Of a stretch of 41,713 nucleotides of DNA, positions 24,579-32,895 are shown piece after piece. Position numbers and translations under genes: made by a program. Within the stretch, counting starts at the first letter, position 1. The number at the start of each line of letters is the position of its first letter. The notes beneath the pieces were generated by a model that was not told the origin of the DNA, did no database searches, and saw only the letters and a program-made list of their open reading frames with translations. Origin of the DNA: Desulfurococcales archaeon (GTDB lineage: Archaea > Thermoproteota > Thermoprotei_A > Sulfolobales > Desulfurococcaceae); the NCBI GenBank assembly GCA_027002875.1, contig JALWZC010000102.1:1-41713 (forward strand). The letters run 5' to 3'.

Positions 24579-25449
24579 GCAGTGCTACAAAAACACCCTT
24601 CCCGACACCAAGACTTGAAGCAACCGGGCGACACTTAGGTATTAAGAGGTGCAGTACCGGCCTGTCCAGACTCATCGTCGACAAGTACTCGTAGTGAGCC
24701 ATACCCTTAGCAATTATGAGGTCTGAATCCCTAATAATCCTCCAGGCCTCCTCCGAGACGCCGGGCCGGTGTATTGAGGAGCAGCTGCAGCCAGTGCTAA
24801 CTATTTCATCAACGTATTCATCGATCCCTGCATAGTATGCATCGTTAATAGTTAGATCATTCTGGAAACCGGGATCATCCTTCACAATACCGACTACATA
24901 GTTACCCATACTCCTAATCTCCTCGAGTAGTACAGTATCGTATACTGATTCACCAGCATTATCAAACAACCATGCAATCCTTAAATCCCTGCTTCTCAGT
25001 AATTCGTAGGCTTTCTTAGTATGATCTATGCCGAACGGAGTCTTCGAAACGTATTCGAGCCCGAGACTACTGGGAGCTGTATGGCCGTGGACACCAGTAT
25101 CGAGGATGTTTCCAGCAATTGAGAGCCTGACAGCATAGTGGAACCGGTCGAAACCCTCCAACTCCTCAGTATATCTGCGGAAACCCTCAATACTACTCCA
25201 AGCATCTAGGATCGACTCCCTCTTCAACTCCCGGTAGTAATTAGCTATCTCCGGGGCCTCACGGATGAGCCATTGAAATATCCTCGTTGCGATAATTGTT
25301 AACTCATTACTCTTTCTAAACCATTCAGTAGCTTTCTCTAAAACCTTTAATTGAAGCTCAATGCTTCGATCACGATCCTTTACGCTACTAATAACCTCGC
25401 CGAGCCTAACATTAACAATGCACCTAACACACTCCCGATCAGGCTCCAA
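24568..25449 (-). CDS. DUF89 family metal-dependent (damage-control) phosphatase
   Basis: A 293-residue protein. Seen: N-terminal RECVRCIVNVRLGEVI with two cysteines, as in archaeal DUF89; a helical N-terminal half; LSIAGNILDTGVHGH where the family has GN.ID; RIAWLFDNAGESVYDTVLLE, the metal-binding FDN(A/C)GE segment; VVGIVKDDPGFQNDLTINDA; and DSDLIIAKGMAHYEYLS, matching the KGxxNYExL motif. Known: DUF89 enzymes are Mn/Ni/Co-dependent phosphatases that hydrolyse sugar phosphates, including phosphopantetheine derivatives and damaged or reactive metabolites. The natural substrate here is not known. TTG start five bases after GGTGGGG. Divergent from the DNA methylase gene, about 270 bases away. 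Confidence 0.87.
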   Translation of the reverse strand: MEPDRECVRCIVNVRLGEVISSVKDRDRSIELQLKVLEKATEWFRKSNELTIIATRIFQWLIREAPEIANYYRELKRESILDAWSSIEGFRRYTEELEGFDRFHYAVRLSIAGNILDTGVHGHTAPSSLGLEYVSKTPFGIDHTKKAYELLRSRDLRIAWLFDNAGESVYDTVLLEEIRSMGNYVVGIVKDDPGFQNDLTINDAYYAGIDEYVDEIVSTGCSCSSIHRPGVSEEAWRIIRDSDLIIAKGMAHYEYLSTMSLDRPVLHLLIPKCRPVASSLGVGKGVFVALLRD

Positions 25450-25720
25450 TAAGCCCCACCAACCAAGTACTGATAAATAGTTTCTCCGTATTAATCATCG
25501 AAGAGTTTACAAGTATTCAACAATATTAATAGAAAGAACTTTAAGAGCATTAATAATTCGCTGTAAAGAGGTAGGCATCTTTTTTCATATATGTTAGAAG
25601 AGAGGGCTTATCAATACTTGTGTGTTTCTATTTTAACCGTAGCATGTATATTGAAGAATATATGTTAATCAAACATTGTATATATTTGTTTTATCCCAGT
25701 TTCGCGTGGTTGATGATTAA
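25450..25720. other. Divergent intergenic region, AT-rich
   Basis: About 270 bases between the DUF89 and DNA methylase genes, with strings such as TGTATATATTTG near 25676 that could serve as TATA elements. A ribosome site GGTTGAT precedes the methylase start. No RNA gene, repeat or extra open frame is convincing. Confidence 0.4.
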
Positions 25721-26791
25721 ATGACTCAGTATAGTAGGTCTAGCCCTAGCGGCGTTGTTACCGGGATGAAGATGGTTACTTTTAAAGACTATCTAGGTTA
25801 CATAGAGGAGAGAAGGGAAGTTGAAATAGAGGGTAGTATTATAGAGCTAAAACCTGTAAAGATTAAGAGGCTTATTCCATCACCGGAGGAATTAACCGAT
25901 ATTACCACTACCGTGTGGAGCTTTCCTAAACGTGGAGCCTGGGCTACTCATAGGGGGAATTATAGGGGTAACTGGGCACCACAGATCCCCAGAGCACTAA
26001 TACTAATGTATACTGAGCCCGGAGACACGGTTTTAGACCCAATGATCGGTAGTGGGACTACGTGTATAGAGGCAAAGCTCCTTGGAAGGAATTGTATCGG
26101 CGTAGACATAAACTATAATGCGGTCATACTCACCCTACACAGGCTTTACTGGCTCGAGAAATACCTCCGCGAAGCATCTTCAAGGAAGGATTCACAGGGA
26201 TGGCTGGATGGAAAAATATCTCCGGATATAGACGAGAATATTTCGATCGATGATGTCCTGAATGCCCGTGTTGAAATATACCACGGCGATGCAAGAAGCC
26301 TCGATAAGATACGTAGTGAAAGCATAGATCTTATTGCGACGCATCCACCGTATTACAATATTATAAAATACGGTAAGAAGGCGAAGCTACCTGGAGATTT
26401 ATCGGGTACTAGGAAGCTTGAAGAATACCTCTCAATGATGTACCAAGTAACTAGTGAAGCTTACCGAGTACTAAAGCCGGGTAAATACATGGGGCTTCTC
26501 GCTGGTGATACTAGGATCCGTAAACACTATGTTCCAATAACCCATTACATCCTCGAAATACTATTAAGAACGGGCTTCATCCTGAAGGAAGAAGTAATCA
26601 AGATCCAGCATAGGATGAAGACTACTAGGGAGAGGTGGGCTAAGTTGAAGAAGAGGGACTTCCTATTGATCTATCATGAGAAGCTCTTTATAGCTAGGAA
26701 ACCGGGCTCTAGTAGTGAGTATAGGAAATACAAGTATAGTAGTCATCTAGACCTAGAAGAAATCCTGCCGGGGAAAACCATTGATCAATAA
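25721..26791 (+). CDS. Solitary DNA methyltransferase (N6-adenine/N4-cytosine type)
   Basis: A 356-residue protein. Seen: an N-terminal region ending TTVWSFPKRGAWATHRGNYR and GNWAPQIPRALILMYTEPGD (motif X-like), motif I VLDPMIGSGTTCIEAKLLGR (Asp106), GRNCIGVDINYNAVI, then HGDARSLDKIRSESIDLI and the catalytic motif IV THPPYYNIIKYG (residues 207-218), with HPPY where DPPY, NPPY or SPPY is usual. EAYRVLKPGKYMGLLAGDTR and RKHYVPITHYILEILL follow. The motif order X-I-IV matches beta-class amino-methyltransferases. THPPY forms are known among related solitary methylases, so this is probably functional. No restriction endonuclease or specificity gene is beside it. Target sequence is unknown; an RNA target cannot be ruled out. 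ATG start six bases after GGTTGAT. Confidence 0.83.
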   Translation: MTQYSRSSPSGVVTGMKMVTFKDYLGYIEERREVEIEGSIIELKPVKIKRLIPSPEELTDITTTVWSFPKRGAWATHRGNYRGNWAPQIPRALILMYTEPGDTVLDPMIGSGTTCIEAKLLGRNCIGVDINYNAVILTLHRLYWLEKYLREASSRKDSQGWLDGKISPDIDENISIDDVLNARVEIYHGDARSLDKIRSESIDLIATHPPYYNIIKYGKKAKLPGDLSGTRKLEEYLSMMYQVTSEAYRVLKPGKYMGLLAGDTRIRKHYVPITHYILEILLRTGFILKEEVIKIQHRMKTTRERWAKLKKRDFLLIYHEKLFIARKPGSSSEYRKYKYSSHLDLEEILPGKTIDQ

Positions 26792-26811
26792 TAGGTTATC
26801 CTCCAAGGTGA

Positions 26812-27342
26812 TCATTGCTCCCTGGGTTTAAGGCTTGGCTTATGGCTTAGGGCTTTCCATAAACACTTAGGGCTCGGATTGAAGGCTGGAACCCTCCTCC
26901 TATACTCCTCATAGGCTTCCCCGAACCTCTCCAGCGATTCCTTCTCATCTATCAATAAAGCCATTAATAGTATCATTATGGTCTCGACTGGGCCGATGAT
27001 AAATGCATAGCCCGGATTAACCGTGATAAGGCCGATCGCTATTGGTGTTAGGCTTAGGTAGAAATGCATTGGATGTCTCATACAAGAATACGGCCCAACC
27101 GTTACAAGCCTATCCAACTCACCGAAGCTTTTATCAGGGCTACTCTTACCGTAAACCCGGAGATACCTCCCAGTTACCCCAGCGGCTCTACCAATAATGA
27201 TCAATAATACTATCCCAGCAGTAAAACACGGTATTGAAAGACATGGAAGTGCTAGATAATTATTTACCAGTAAGCCTAGAAGATAACCGCCAATAATCAT
27301 AAATGCCCAAATTAGTGCCCGGACACTATTAGGTATAACCAT
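26812..27342 (-). CDS. Isoprenylcysteine carboxyl methyltransferase (ICMT)-like membrane methyltransferase
   Basis: A 176-residue membrane protein. Seen: about four hydrophobic segments (for example LIWAFMIIGGYLLGLLVNNY and VETIMILLMALLID) and the family signature VTVGPYSCMRHPMHFYLSLT, where GPY..xRHPxYxG marks the SAM-binding region. ALLIDEKESLERFGEAYEEY then RRRVPAFNP resembles the E...L...FG..Y..Y...VP.xxP ending of ICMT/PEMT-type enzymes. Known: the family methylates small membrane-borne or isoprenoid-linked substrates. Archaeal members have no assigned substrate that I know. Start ATG at 27342 with GGAGATGATG upstream. It converges on the DNA methylase gene and is divergent from the DUF364 gene, about 70 bases away. 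Confidence 0.83.
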   Translation of the reverse strand: MVIPNSVRALIWAFMIIGGYLLGLLVNNYLALPCLSIPCFTAGIVLLIIIGRAAGVTGRYLRVYGKSSPDKSFGELDRLVTVGPYSCMRHPMHFYLSLTPIAIGLITVNPGYAFIIGPVETIMILLMALLIDEKESLERFGEAYEEYRRRVPAFNPSPKCLWKALSHKPSLKPREQ

Positions 27343-27376
27343 GTAAGTCCATCATCTCCTTTTAGTTATCGATATT

Positions 27377-27413
27377 ACCTTATATCCGGTATAGTTATCA
27401 ATTGTTCCCTCTA
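27377..27413 (+). promoter_or_regulatory. Likely leaderless promoter of the DUF364 gene
   Basis: CCTTATATCC at about 27377-27386 lies roughly 30 bases before the ATG at 27413, and there is no GGTG-type ribosome site in between. The pattern fits a leaderless transcript beginning at or just before the start codon. Confidence 0.45.
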
Positions 27414-28222
27414 TGAGCGTGTTTAATACTGCGGTTTATGGGTGTTGCACGGGTTTGCTTATAGATAATATCGCCTTATATGTTGCTAGGAATGCTGGTA
27501 GGCATAAGGTTAAGATTGTTGATTACGGCTTCGGGATAAGGTATAGTTATGCTGTATTATCTATTGATGGAGTAGAATATGTTGGGGCTACCCATACATT
27601 GATAAATAACATGGTTGGTAAAAAACCGTATAGTGGCCCGGTTAGGATCGATGAATTACCTAGTTATGTTTCTTCGATAAACCCCTACTTGAAACAGATC
27701 GGGCACTCGATCATAAACGCTTACAATCAATACCTCCTCGAGAACGGTTTAACGGTTAAACCAGTGGGTGAAGGGGAAGTATTAAACCTCCTAGACCTCG
27801 AGAATAAGTTAACGGTGATAATTGGTGATCTAAGGCCTATCGTGGATTACTTAAGGAGTAGAAACTATGAATTCTACGTCTTCGAATCAGCCCCATGCAG
27901 GAGGGATATAGCCTACCCTGAATTCTATTATTACCGAGCACTCCCCAGAGCGGATAACTTGATCATAACTGGTTCGACACTTACCAATGATAGCATCGAT
28001 GAAATACTGAGATACAAGAAACCCAGCGCGGTAACCGTGTTAATGGGGCCGTCAGCATCAGTACCAGCAGAATCATTGATCGGGAAGGGGATCGATATGA
28101 TCGCTTCAACACATATACCCTCAGAGAAGACGTGGAGAACTGTTAAAACAATTATCCGGGGCGGAGGCACGAAACAGATCAAGGAATTAGGAATGAAATA
28201 CATACAAATTATAAACCCGTAG
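27413..28222 (+). CDS. DUF364/DUF4213-type putative heavy-metal chelation protein
   Basis: A 269-residue protein. Seen: the N-terminal half has DYGFGIRYSYAVLSIDG and YVGATHTLINNM, then LPSYVSSINPYLKQIGHSII as in DUF4213. The C-terminal half has LTVIIGDLRPIVDYLRSRNY, YVFESAPCRRDIAYPEFYYY, ADNLIITGSTLTNDSIDEIL and VTVLMGPSASVPAESLIGKG, the order typical of DUF364, where IGHFP, E..P..GD.PD, TGxxxxN and GPxxP are conserved. Known: the fold suggests an enolase-N-like domain plus a Rossmann-like domain, and a role in metal chelation was proposed from gene neighbourhoods. Here no metal gene is directly adjacent. ATG at 27413 chosen; an in-frame GTG at 27419 is an alternative. Confidence 0.8.
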   Translation: MSVFNTAVYGCCTGLLIDNIALYVARNAGRHKVKIVDYGFGIRYSYAVLSIDGVEYVGATHTLINNMVGKKPYSGPVRIDELPSYVSSINPYLKQIGHSIINAYNQYLLENGLTVKPVGEGEVLNLLDLENKLTVIIGDLRPIVDYLRSRNYEFYVFESAPCRRDIAYPEFYYYRALPRADNLIITGSTLTNDSIDEILRYKKPSAVTVLMGPSASVPAESLIGKGIDMIASTHIPSEKTWRTVKTIIRGGGTKQIKELGMKYIQIINP

Positions 28223-28404
28223 CCTAAACAATTAACTCATCATTAAAGGATAACCAATCCTTTACGTATTGGAATAATAATCCCTGTATTATCTAGAAAC
28301 GAAGTATTCCTTCTAATACTGCCTAGCCTACTCTATCGAGGATTCCCGCAGTATTAGTTAATGCTTAACTAGTTAATTGGCGATAACAGCATATGCATTC
28401 ACTA

Positions 28405-28624
28405 TTACCGCTTTAACCGTTCAAGCCAATGCTCCTCGTCCATGTCGAGCTCTTCCTCGGCTTTGTCAATATTAACTCTAAGCTTCCTGCCCCGTATTCT
28501 CAGCTTATTCCATAAATCCCTAGTTTACAATGTTATGATGCCCCCTCAATATATAGATCGAGAACCATATCCTCAACTATTCCTTGCTTCTTCCGAGCCT
28601 CCTTTAGGAATAATGATAAACACC
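28405..28624 (-). pseudogene. Possible remains of a small minus-strand gene (two broken frames)
   Basis: Seen on the minus strand: a frame reading FLKEARKKQGIVEDMVLD then LYIEGAS and a stop near 28534, followed in another frame by DLWNKLRIRGRKLRVNIDKA then EEELDMDEEHWLERLKR and a stop at 28405. Both pieces have amphipathic, charged protein-like composition, but neither has a plausible start, and a stop and a frame change lie between them. The first piece recalls the N-terminal helix of PaREP1/HEPN-type or small antitoxin-like crenarchaeal proteins, but the resemblance is weak. It could also be chance. Confidence 0.3.
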
Positions 28625-28887
28625 CTGCTTATCAATCCTAACCCCAGACTGGAGTATAACTAATTGAGTAGAATAGCATAGATCGCCTAATTTGCTGCTA
28701 TAATAATCAATTCATGTTTTCGAACACTGTGCAGCCGAAACTAGTAATTTGCACCTGTAGTCTAAGAGGTTTTAAGGTTGAAGTTTTTGATCGTAGCGTG
28801 TTTTAGCGGTAGATTATAATATAACATGTTAATGATTATTTATTTTTGGATATCGTGTTTTTAATGAGTGCTACTAGTATTATTCGC

Positions 28888-28911
28888 CTTATAAGAATGG
28901 GCTTGGCGGTG
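28888..28911 (+). promoter_or_regulatory. TATA box and ribosome site of the ABC exporter operon
   Basis: CTTATAAG at 28888-28895 lies about 26 bases before the TTG at 28916, and GGCGGTG lies at about 28905-28911, five bases before it. The operon (ATPase then permease) probably starts here. Confidence 0.45.
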
Positions 28912-28915
28912 TTTA

Positions 28916-29665
28916 TTGTTGAGTACAGATTATCCAGTTATTGTTAAGGATTTGGAGAAGGTTTACCCTGGTAATGTTCATGCTTTGAAGGGTATTAGTT
29001 TCAGTGTACGTCGTGGAGAAATATATGGTTTGATCGGGCCTAACGGTGCCGGTAAGACGACTACTCTAAGAATAATCGCGACGATACTGGAGCCTACCCG
29101 TGGTGATGCATTGGTTGAGAGTTATAGTGTCGTGGAGGAGCCGGATAGGGTTAGGAGGGTTATATCCTACCTGCCAGAGGATGCTGGTGCATACAAGTAT
29201 TTGACTGGCCTCGAGTTCCTATACTTCATAGCTGGCTTCTACACTGATGATCAGGATAGGATGGATGAAATGGTACGGGAAGCAGCGAGGATTAGTGGGC
29301 TCGGGGATAGGCTCCGAGATAAGATCAAGACTTATAGTAAGGGTATGCTCCGAAGACTACTGATCGCTAAAACACTGATGGTTAATCCCAGAGTAGCAAT
29401 ACTAGACGAGCCTACCAGCGGCTTAGACGTTATTAATGCTACAAAGGTTAGGAGGATCATTAAGAAATACGCGGAGGAGAAGGGGGTAACGGTACTTCTC
29501 AGCAGTCATAACATGCTTGAAGTAGAATATCTATGCGATAGGGTCGGAATCATACATGAGGGGAGGATCATTGCTGAGGGGCCTCCGAGGAAACTAGTCG
29601 AGGAGTACAATGCGGAGAACCTTGAGGAAGTATTCACGAAACTCGTCGGAGAAGAATTAGTCTAA
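28916..29665 (+). CDS. ABC transporter ATP-binding protein (ABC-2/DRA-type exporter)
   Basis: A 249-residue ATPase. Seen: VIVKDLEKVYPGNVHALKGI opening, Walker A LIGPNGAGKTTTLRII (about residues 38-50), Q-loop replaced by SYLPEDAGAYKYLTGLEFLY, signature TYSKGMLRRLLIAKTLMVNP (about 139-158; SKGM in place of SGGQ, as in DrrA/NatA-like exporters), Walker B RVAILDEPTSGLDVINATKV and switch His in VLLSSHNMLEVEYLCDR. Known: it powers an ABC-2 permease that exports drugs, lipids, Na+ or polysaccharide. The permease follows after 16 bases, so this is a two-gene transporter. Start TTG at 28916; the next codon is also TTG (28919) and could be used. Substrate is unknown. Confidence 0.9.
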   Translation: MLSTDYPVIVKDLEKVYPGNVHALKGISFSVRRGEIYGLIGPNGAGKTTTLRIIATILEPTRGDALVESYSVVEEPDRVRRVISYLPEDAGAYKYLTGLEFLYFIAGFYTDDQDRMDEMVREAARISGLGDRLRDKIKTYSKGMLRRLLIAKTLMVNPRVAILDEPTSGLDVINATKVRRIIKKYAEEKGVTVLLSSHNMLEVEYLCDRVGIIHEGRIIAEGPPRKLVEEYNAENLEEVFTKLVGEELV

Positions 29666-29681
29666 GGAGGGTGTTCCCGCC

Positions 29682-30986
29682 GTGAAGACTTTCAAGATCA
29701 TACTTGTAAAGGAGCTTAAGAGCATGATAAGGGATCCGAAGATCATAATTGCAATGATCATAGTACCACTAATACTAACGGGGATCATGTATGCGGTGAT
29801 GATAGGCTTCATGGGGCAGGTAGCGAGGGAGGCTGAGAAGAAGGGAGGGCTACTCGTACTTGTAGATATGGATCATGGGAACTGGACTAATACGGTAAGG
29901 GAGCTATTGAGGGAGAACGGGTACAGGTTGATTAATGCTTCAAGCCTCGATGAAGCAAGGAGAATACTGGGATCAAGTAATGCGTTAGGAGCATTAGTTA
30001 TACCGAGCGGTTTCAGCGAGAACTTATCCAGTCTTAAACCAGCCCATATAAGTGTGTACACAGTAATCCGGTCTATTAGTATACTCTCCTTTACAAGGTC
30101 TAGTAAGGTACTTGAAGCAGTATCCACGCTGTCTAGGAATCTAACACTGATAGTTACTACAAGGCACGGATTACCAAGGGGGTTTGTGGAGAAACCAGTT
30201 GATGCTAGGCTAGCAATCCTGTTGAAGAATAAACTATTGGAGACTAGGGATGTAGAAGCCGTTATCGGCGGATTGATTACTACAGTCATAATAATACCCA
30301 TCCTAGTAATGATCCTTTCCGGATTCATAGCGCAGCTCTCTGCTACCAGTATGGCTGTGGAGAAGGAGGAGAAGATGCTTGAAACACTGTTATCACTACC
30401 GCTTAGCAGGACGCAGCTTATAGCGGCGAAGATCACTGCTGCAGCGATCATAGGGTTCCTGGGAGTACTAGTTTATGGGGGATTATATATCTGGTTCTTC
30501 TCATCACTAACAACTGTTGGTTCGAGCACTAATACATCCGTTGTTACAGCAGGTATCTCAGCACTCTACAGTATCATCGGCCCCTACACTATTACCGGGT
30601 TATTCATAGCCTTGATCGGCCTAGTCCTATTCATACTGGGACTAGCAATACTCTTATCACTATTCGTCGAAGACGTTCGATCAGCCCAGATCGTGTCCGG
30701 ATACATTGTATTCCCACTAGCAATACTAGTATTCATAAGCATATTCATAGACCCGGCCTCGATGAATGAATCAACTAGGCTACTAGTAGCAGCGATACCA
30801 ATGATAAACGTAGGACTAATAATACCCTATGGATTCATAGGAGATTATTCATCGATAATAGTAGCAGTTGCTTCAAGCCTAGTCTACGCTGGAATAGTGA
30901 TATGGTTTACGGGGAGGGTAGTATCTACAGAGAAAGTATTCACTATGAGGCTATTCAAGAAGAAGTGGAGGCTCCGCCACCGATAA
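29682..30986 (+). CDS. ABC-2 type transporter permease
   Basis: A 434-residue membrane protein. Seen: a first span IIIAMIIVPLILTGIMYAVM near residues 18-40, then a large extracellular domain of about 150 residues (LVLVDMDHGNWTNTVRELLR... LGALVIPSGFSENL), then five or six spans from about residue 200 on: LITTVIIIPILVMILSGFIA, AAAIIGFLGVLVYGGLYIWF, GLFIALIGLVLFILGLAILL, VSGYIVFPLAILVFISIFID and a C-terminal pair. Between spans 2 and 3 lies SMAVEKEEKMLETLLSLPLS, the E-rich loop with ExxxLLxxPxS typical of ABC-2/NatB proteins that contacts the ATPase. Start GTG eight bases after AAGGAGGGTG. Partner of the ATPase just upstream; substrate unknown. It converges on lysS about 130 bases away. Confidence 0.88.
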   Translation: MKTFKIILVKELKSMIRDPKIIIAMIIVPLILTGIMYAVMIGFMGQVAREAEKKGGLLVLVDMDHGNWTNTVRELLRENGYRLINASSLDEARRILGSSNALGALVIPSGFSENLSSLKPAHISVYTVIRSISILSFTRSSKVLEAVSTLSRNLTLIVTTRHGLPRGFVEKPVDARLAILLKNKLLETRDVEAVIGGLITTVIIIPILVMILSGFIAQLSATSMAVEKEEKMLETLLSLPLSRTQLIAAKITAAAIIGFLGVLVYGGLYIWFFSSLTTVGSSTNTSVVTAGISALYSIIGPYTITGLFIALIGLVLFILGLAILLSLFVEDVRSAQIVSGYIVFPLAILVFISIFIDPASMNESTRLLVAAIPMINVGLIIPYGFIGDYSSIIVAVASSLVYAGIVIWFTGRVVSTEKVFTMRLFKKKWRLRHR

Positions 30987-31000
30987 GATTCTTCTTCGGG

Positions 31001-31076
31001 AACCGGTGCATTCCTCACCCCAAGCCCTCCCCCTACTCCTCGGAAGGGCTTGGTCGGGCGTCCTGGCCCTCCACAT
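31001..31076. other. GC-rich hairpin region between convergent genes; candidate structured RNA
   Basis: A short stretch, about two thirds G+C by eye and mostly C on the plus strand, standing out from its surroundings. CCAAGCCCT (31020-31028) pairs perfectly with AGGGCTTGG (31045-31053) around a 16-base loop, with two further C-G pairs possible inside. The plus strand ends CCTCCACATC, with an ACA that an H/ACA-type RNA would have near its 3' end. In hyperthermophiles stable RNAs often show as GC-rich islands. Which strand is transcribed is not known; no tRNA features are present. Confidence 0.35.
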
Positions 31077-31116
31077 CTATTAATGAGTAGAATACTAGTT
31101 GGGTATTATATTGTTC

Positions 31117-32742
31117 TTAGACTTCGCGTAGATACTTCAATGTGTTCTCCTTGCCTAGTAGGGCTAGTAGCGGCGCTGCTCTTGGCCCGCTTGGTTTTCC
31201 TAGTAGTAAGCGGTAGAAGTTGTGGTATAGTTTCCGGCGCTCCCCGGGATCCATGTCCTTGGTCGCCTCGATCATTGCTTTCTTAATCTCTTCATCACTC
31301 CACTCCGATAACTCCTCTAGTAGTCTACGCATCCTTCTAAGAACAACTCTGTGCTCCTCGGGTATCGACTCTATGATCTCCCTGCTCGGGCCCGGTAGTA
31401 GTTTGAACTTCATATTTTCCGGCGCATACTTCTCAACCCATACACTAGCCTTCTCAATTATCTCCATGATCCTCTTCAGCCCGTAGCTGGACGGGTTCTC
31501 GGGGATCAGCCCAGTGTTCTTAAGCCGTCTAACTCCTTCACTCCCCCATTTATCCCTTGGGAGGATCTGTGATAGTATTGCTAGATGAGTATAGCTAACC
31601 TGCTCCGGCGGCTCGCTCGGAGGCTTACCCTTCGGGTAGCTTAGCTCGTAGCTCCTACTCAATAATACTTTTTCCTCCTCATCCCTAGCCTCTTCTAATC
31701 CGTAATAGATCCTCTCAGCCCTATAGTATTGGCTGTAGTACTGGGGTATCTCGTATAGGCTGACTATTACTTTACGCATAGGCTGTGTTCGGAGTACTAT
31801 GAACCGGTAGATGTGTGGATGGGCTACCTCTAGCCATTCCCTTGGTGTGAAGCCTATGAATCCACTACTAGTCATGTCTAATACTCTCTTATCCCTAGTC
31901 CTCAACGCTACCCATTCATAGGGTATTCCCTCCGGTGGTTTGAAGCCGTAAACGTTTACTGTTAGGTCTACGCAGCTATCCCTCGAGCCTCCGGGTGCTG
32001 CATGGTCTTTACCGTAGGGTTCGAAGTCTACTCCTAGGCTCCACCATACTCCTACCCATTCTATTCTCCAGTTGAGTTTTCCGTTTTCTAGGGTGGAAAC
32101 TCCCCGGTTTCCACAGTTCCTACACTCATACTCAACACGATCCCCATCAATAATCCTCGTCGAAACAGTGGAATCGATCCTGCCGCACCTACTACATATT
32201 GGCTCGAAGGGTATCCATCCCTCAGGGTATGGTTTCCGGCCCCGGTACTTGTTGATCACCCTTCTAACCTTATCCCTTAACTGGAAGGTTAGCTTTGTAA
32301 ACTCCTTGAGCCTACCACGGTATAGATCCGTAGTAGTAACCTCCTCGATCAATCCATCAGTAAACTCTTTAATATAGGGGCCGAAATCCCTCCAGAAATG
32401 CTCGACCCAATTACTATGACAACCCTCCGGGTCGGGGACTTTGATCAACGGCCAACCCTTATACTTCCCAGCCTCCCCGGGATTCTTGAAAGCCTCGAGC
32501 TGTGCTTTCTTACCCTTCCAAGCATCCTGCGTGTACAGTGTAATGTACTGCTTGATCCTAAGCCCCTTCCCAGTTAAAATCCTGCGGAGAACCTCGGGAA
32601 TAATGATCTCGCCTCGAAGCCTACCAATATGCTGGAGCCCCGAAACACTCAACCCACCATTAAACACATAGACATCCTTATTTCTCTCCAGGAGTTTCTC
32701 GTAGAGCTGATCAGCTAATTCATCGATCCAGTGCTTAACCAC
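31117..32742 (-). CDS. lysS: Lysyl-tRNA synthetase, class I
   Basis: About 541 residues of archaeal class I LysRS, which charges tRNA-Lys. Seen: N-terminal KHWIDELADQLYEKLLERNK, then FNGGLSVSGLQHIGRLRGEI with the HIGH-like HIGR; KVPDPEGCHSNWVEHFWRDF; a zinc ribbon CSRCGRI ... YECRNCGNRG; EWVGVWWSLGVDFEPYGKDH, AAPGGSRDSC; and LDMTSSGFIGFTPREWLEVA in the KMSKS position (31861-31878), where K is D and the first S is T. The helical anticodon domain ends MDPGERRKLYHNFYRLLLGK and GPRAAPLLALLG, the family ending. I prefer GTG at 32742, just after GGTGGTT; a GTG at 32769 and an ATG at 32754 are also in frame. Stands alone on the minus strand between plus-strand genes. Confidence 0.93.
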   Translation of the reverse strand: MVKHWIDELADQLYEKLLERNKDVYVFNGGLSVSGLQHIGRLRGEIIIPEVLRRILTGKGLRIKQYITLYTQDAWKGKKAQLEAFKNPGEAGKYKGWPLIKVPDPEGCHSNWVEHFWRDFGPYIKEFTDGLIEEVTTTDLYRGRLKEFTKLTFQLRDKVRRVINKYRGRKPYPEGWIPFEPICSRCGRIDSTVSTRIIDGDRVEYECRNCGNRGVSTLENGKLNWRIEWVGVWWSLGVDFEPYGKDHAAPGGSRDSCVDLTVNVYGFKPPEGIPYEWVALRTRDKRVLDMTSSGFIGFTPREWLEVAHPHIYRFIVLRTQPMRKVIVSLYEIPQYYSQYYRAERIYYGLEEARDEEEKVLLSRSYELSYPKGKPPSEPPEQVSYTHLAILSQILPRDKWGSEGVRRLKNTGLIPENPSSYGLKRIMEIIEKASVWVEKYAPENMKFKLLPGPSREIIESIPEEHRVVLRRMRRLLEELSEWSDEEIKKAMIEATKDMDPGERRKLYHNFYRLLLGKPSGPRAAPLLALLGKENTLKYLREV

Positions 32743-32895
32743 TATAACCACCATACGGGGAACAATCACTGGTTATAATCCGGGTAAACCAGTATTTAAC
32801 AATATACTGGTTATCCTGAAGGCAGTATTCATGTTAAATACTAGTTCTGACATGATATAAAACATGTCCTAAGTTTATGTGGAGCGTGCTCCGTA

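Larger units (their letters stand above)
28223..28915. other. Gene-poor intergenic region
   Basis: About 690 bases without an intact gene. The middle (28405-28660) may hold remains of a small minus-strand gene, given separately. The right end has the TATA and ribosome sites of the ABC ATPase gene. The left end and 28670-28860 are AT-rich and show no stem, repeat or open frame that I can support. The plus-strand open frame of 73 codons at 28442 has no ribosome site and no protein-like composition. Confidence 0.5.

Noticed and set aside
28228-28252. C/D box guide RNA candidate (TGATGA on the minus strand)
   Set aside because: No CTGA box at a suitable distance and the sequence runs into the DUF364 gene.
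28442-28663. Plus-strand open frame of 73 codons in the large gap
   Set aside because: No ribosome site or promoter and Ser/Pro/Leu-rich antisense-like composition; the opposite strand reads more protein-like.
31001-31076. tRNA gene in the GC-rich island
   Set aside because: No T-loop GGTTCRANTCC, no anticodon stem-loop and no acceptor pairing on either strand.
30902-31286. Overlapping plus-strand open frames around 30902-31286
   Set aside because: They overlap the end of the permease gene, the GC-rich hairpin and the end of lysS, and have no family features.
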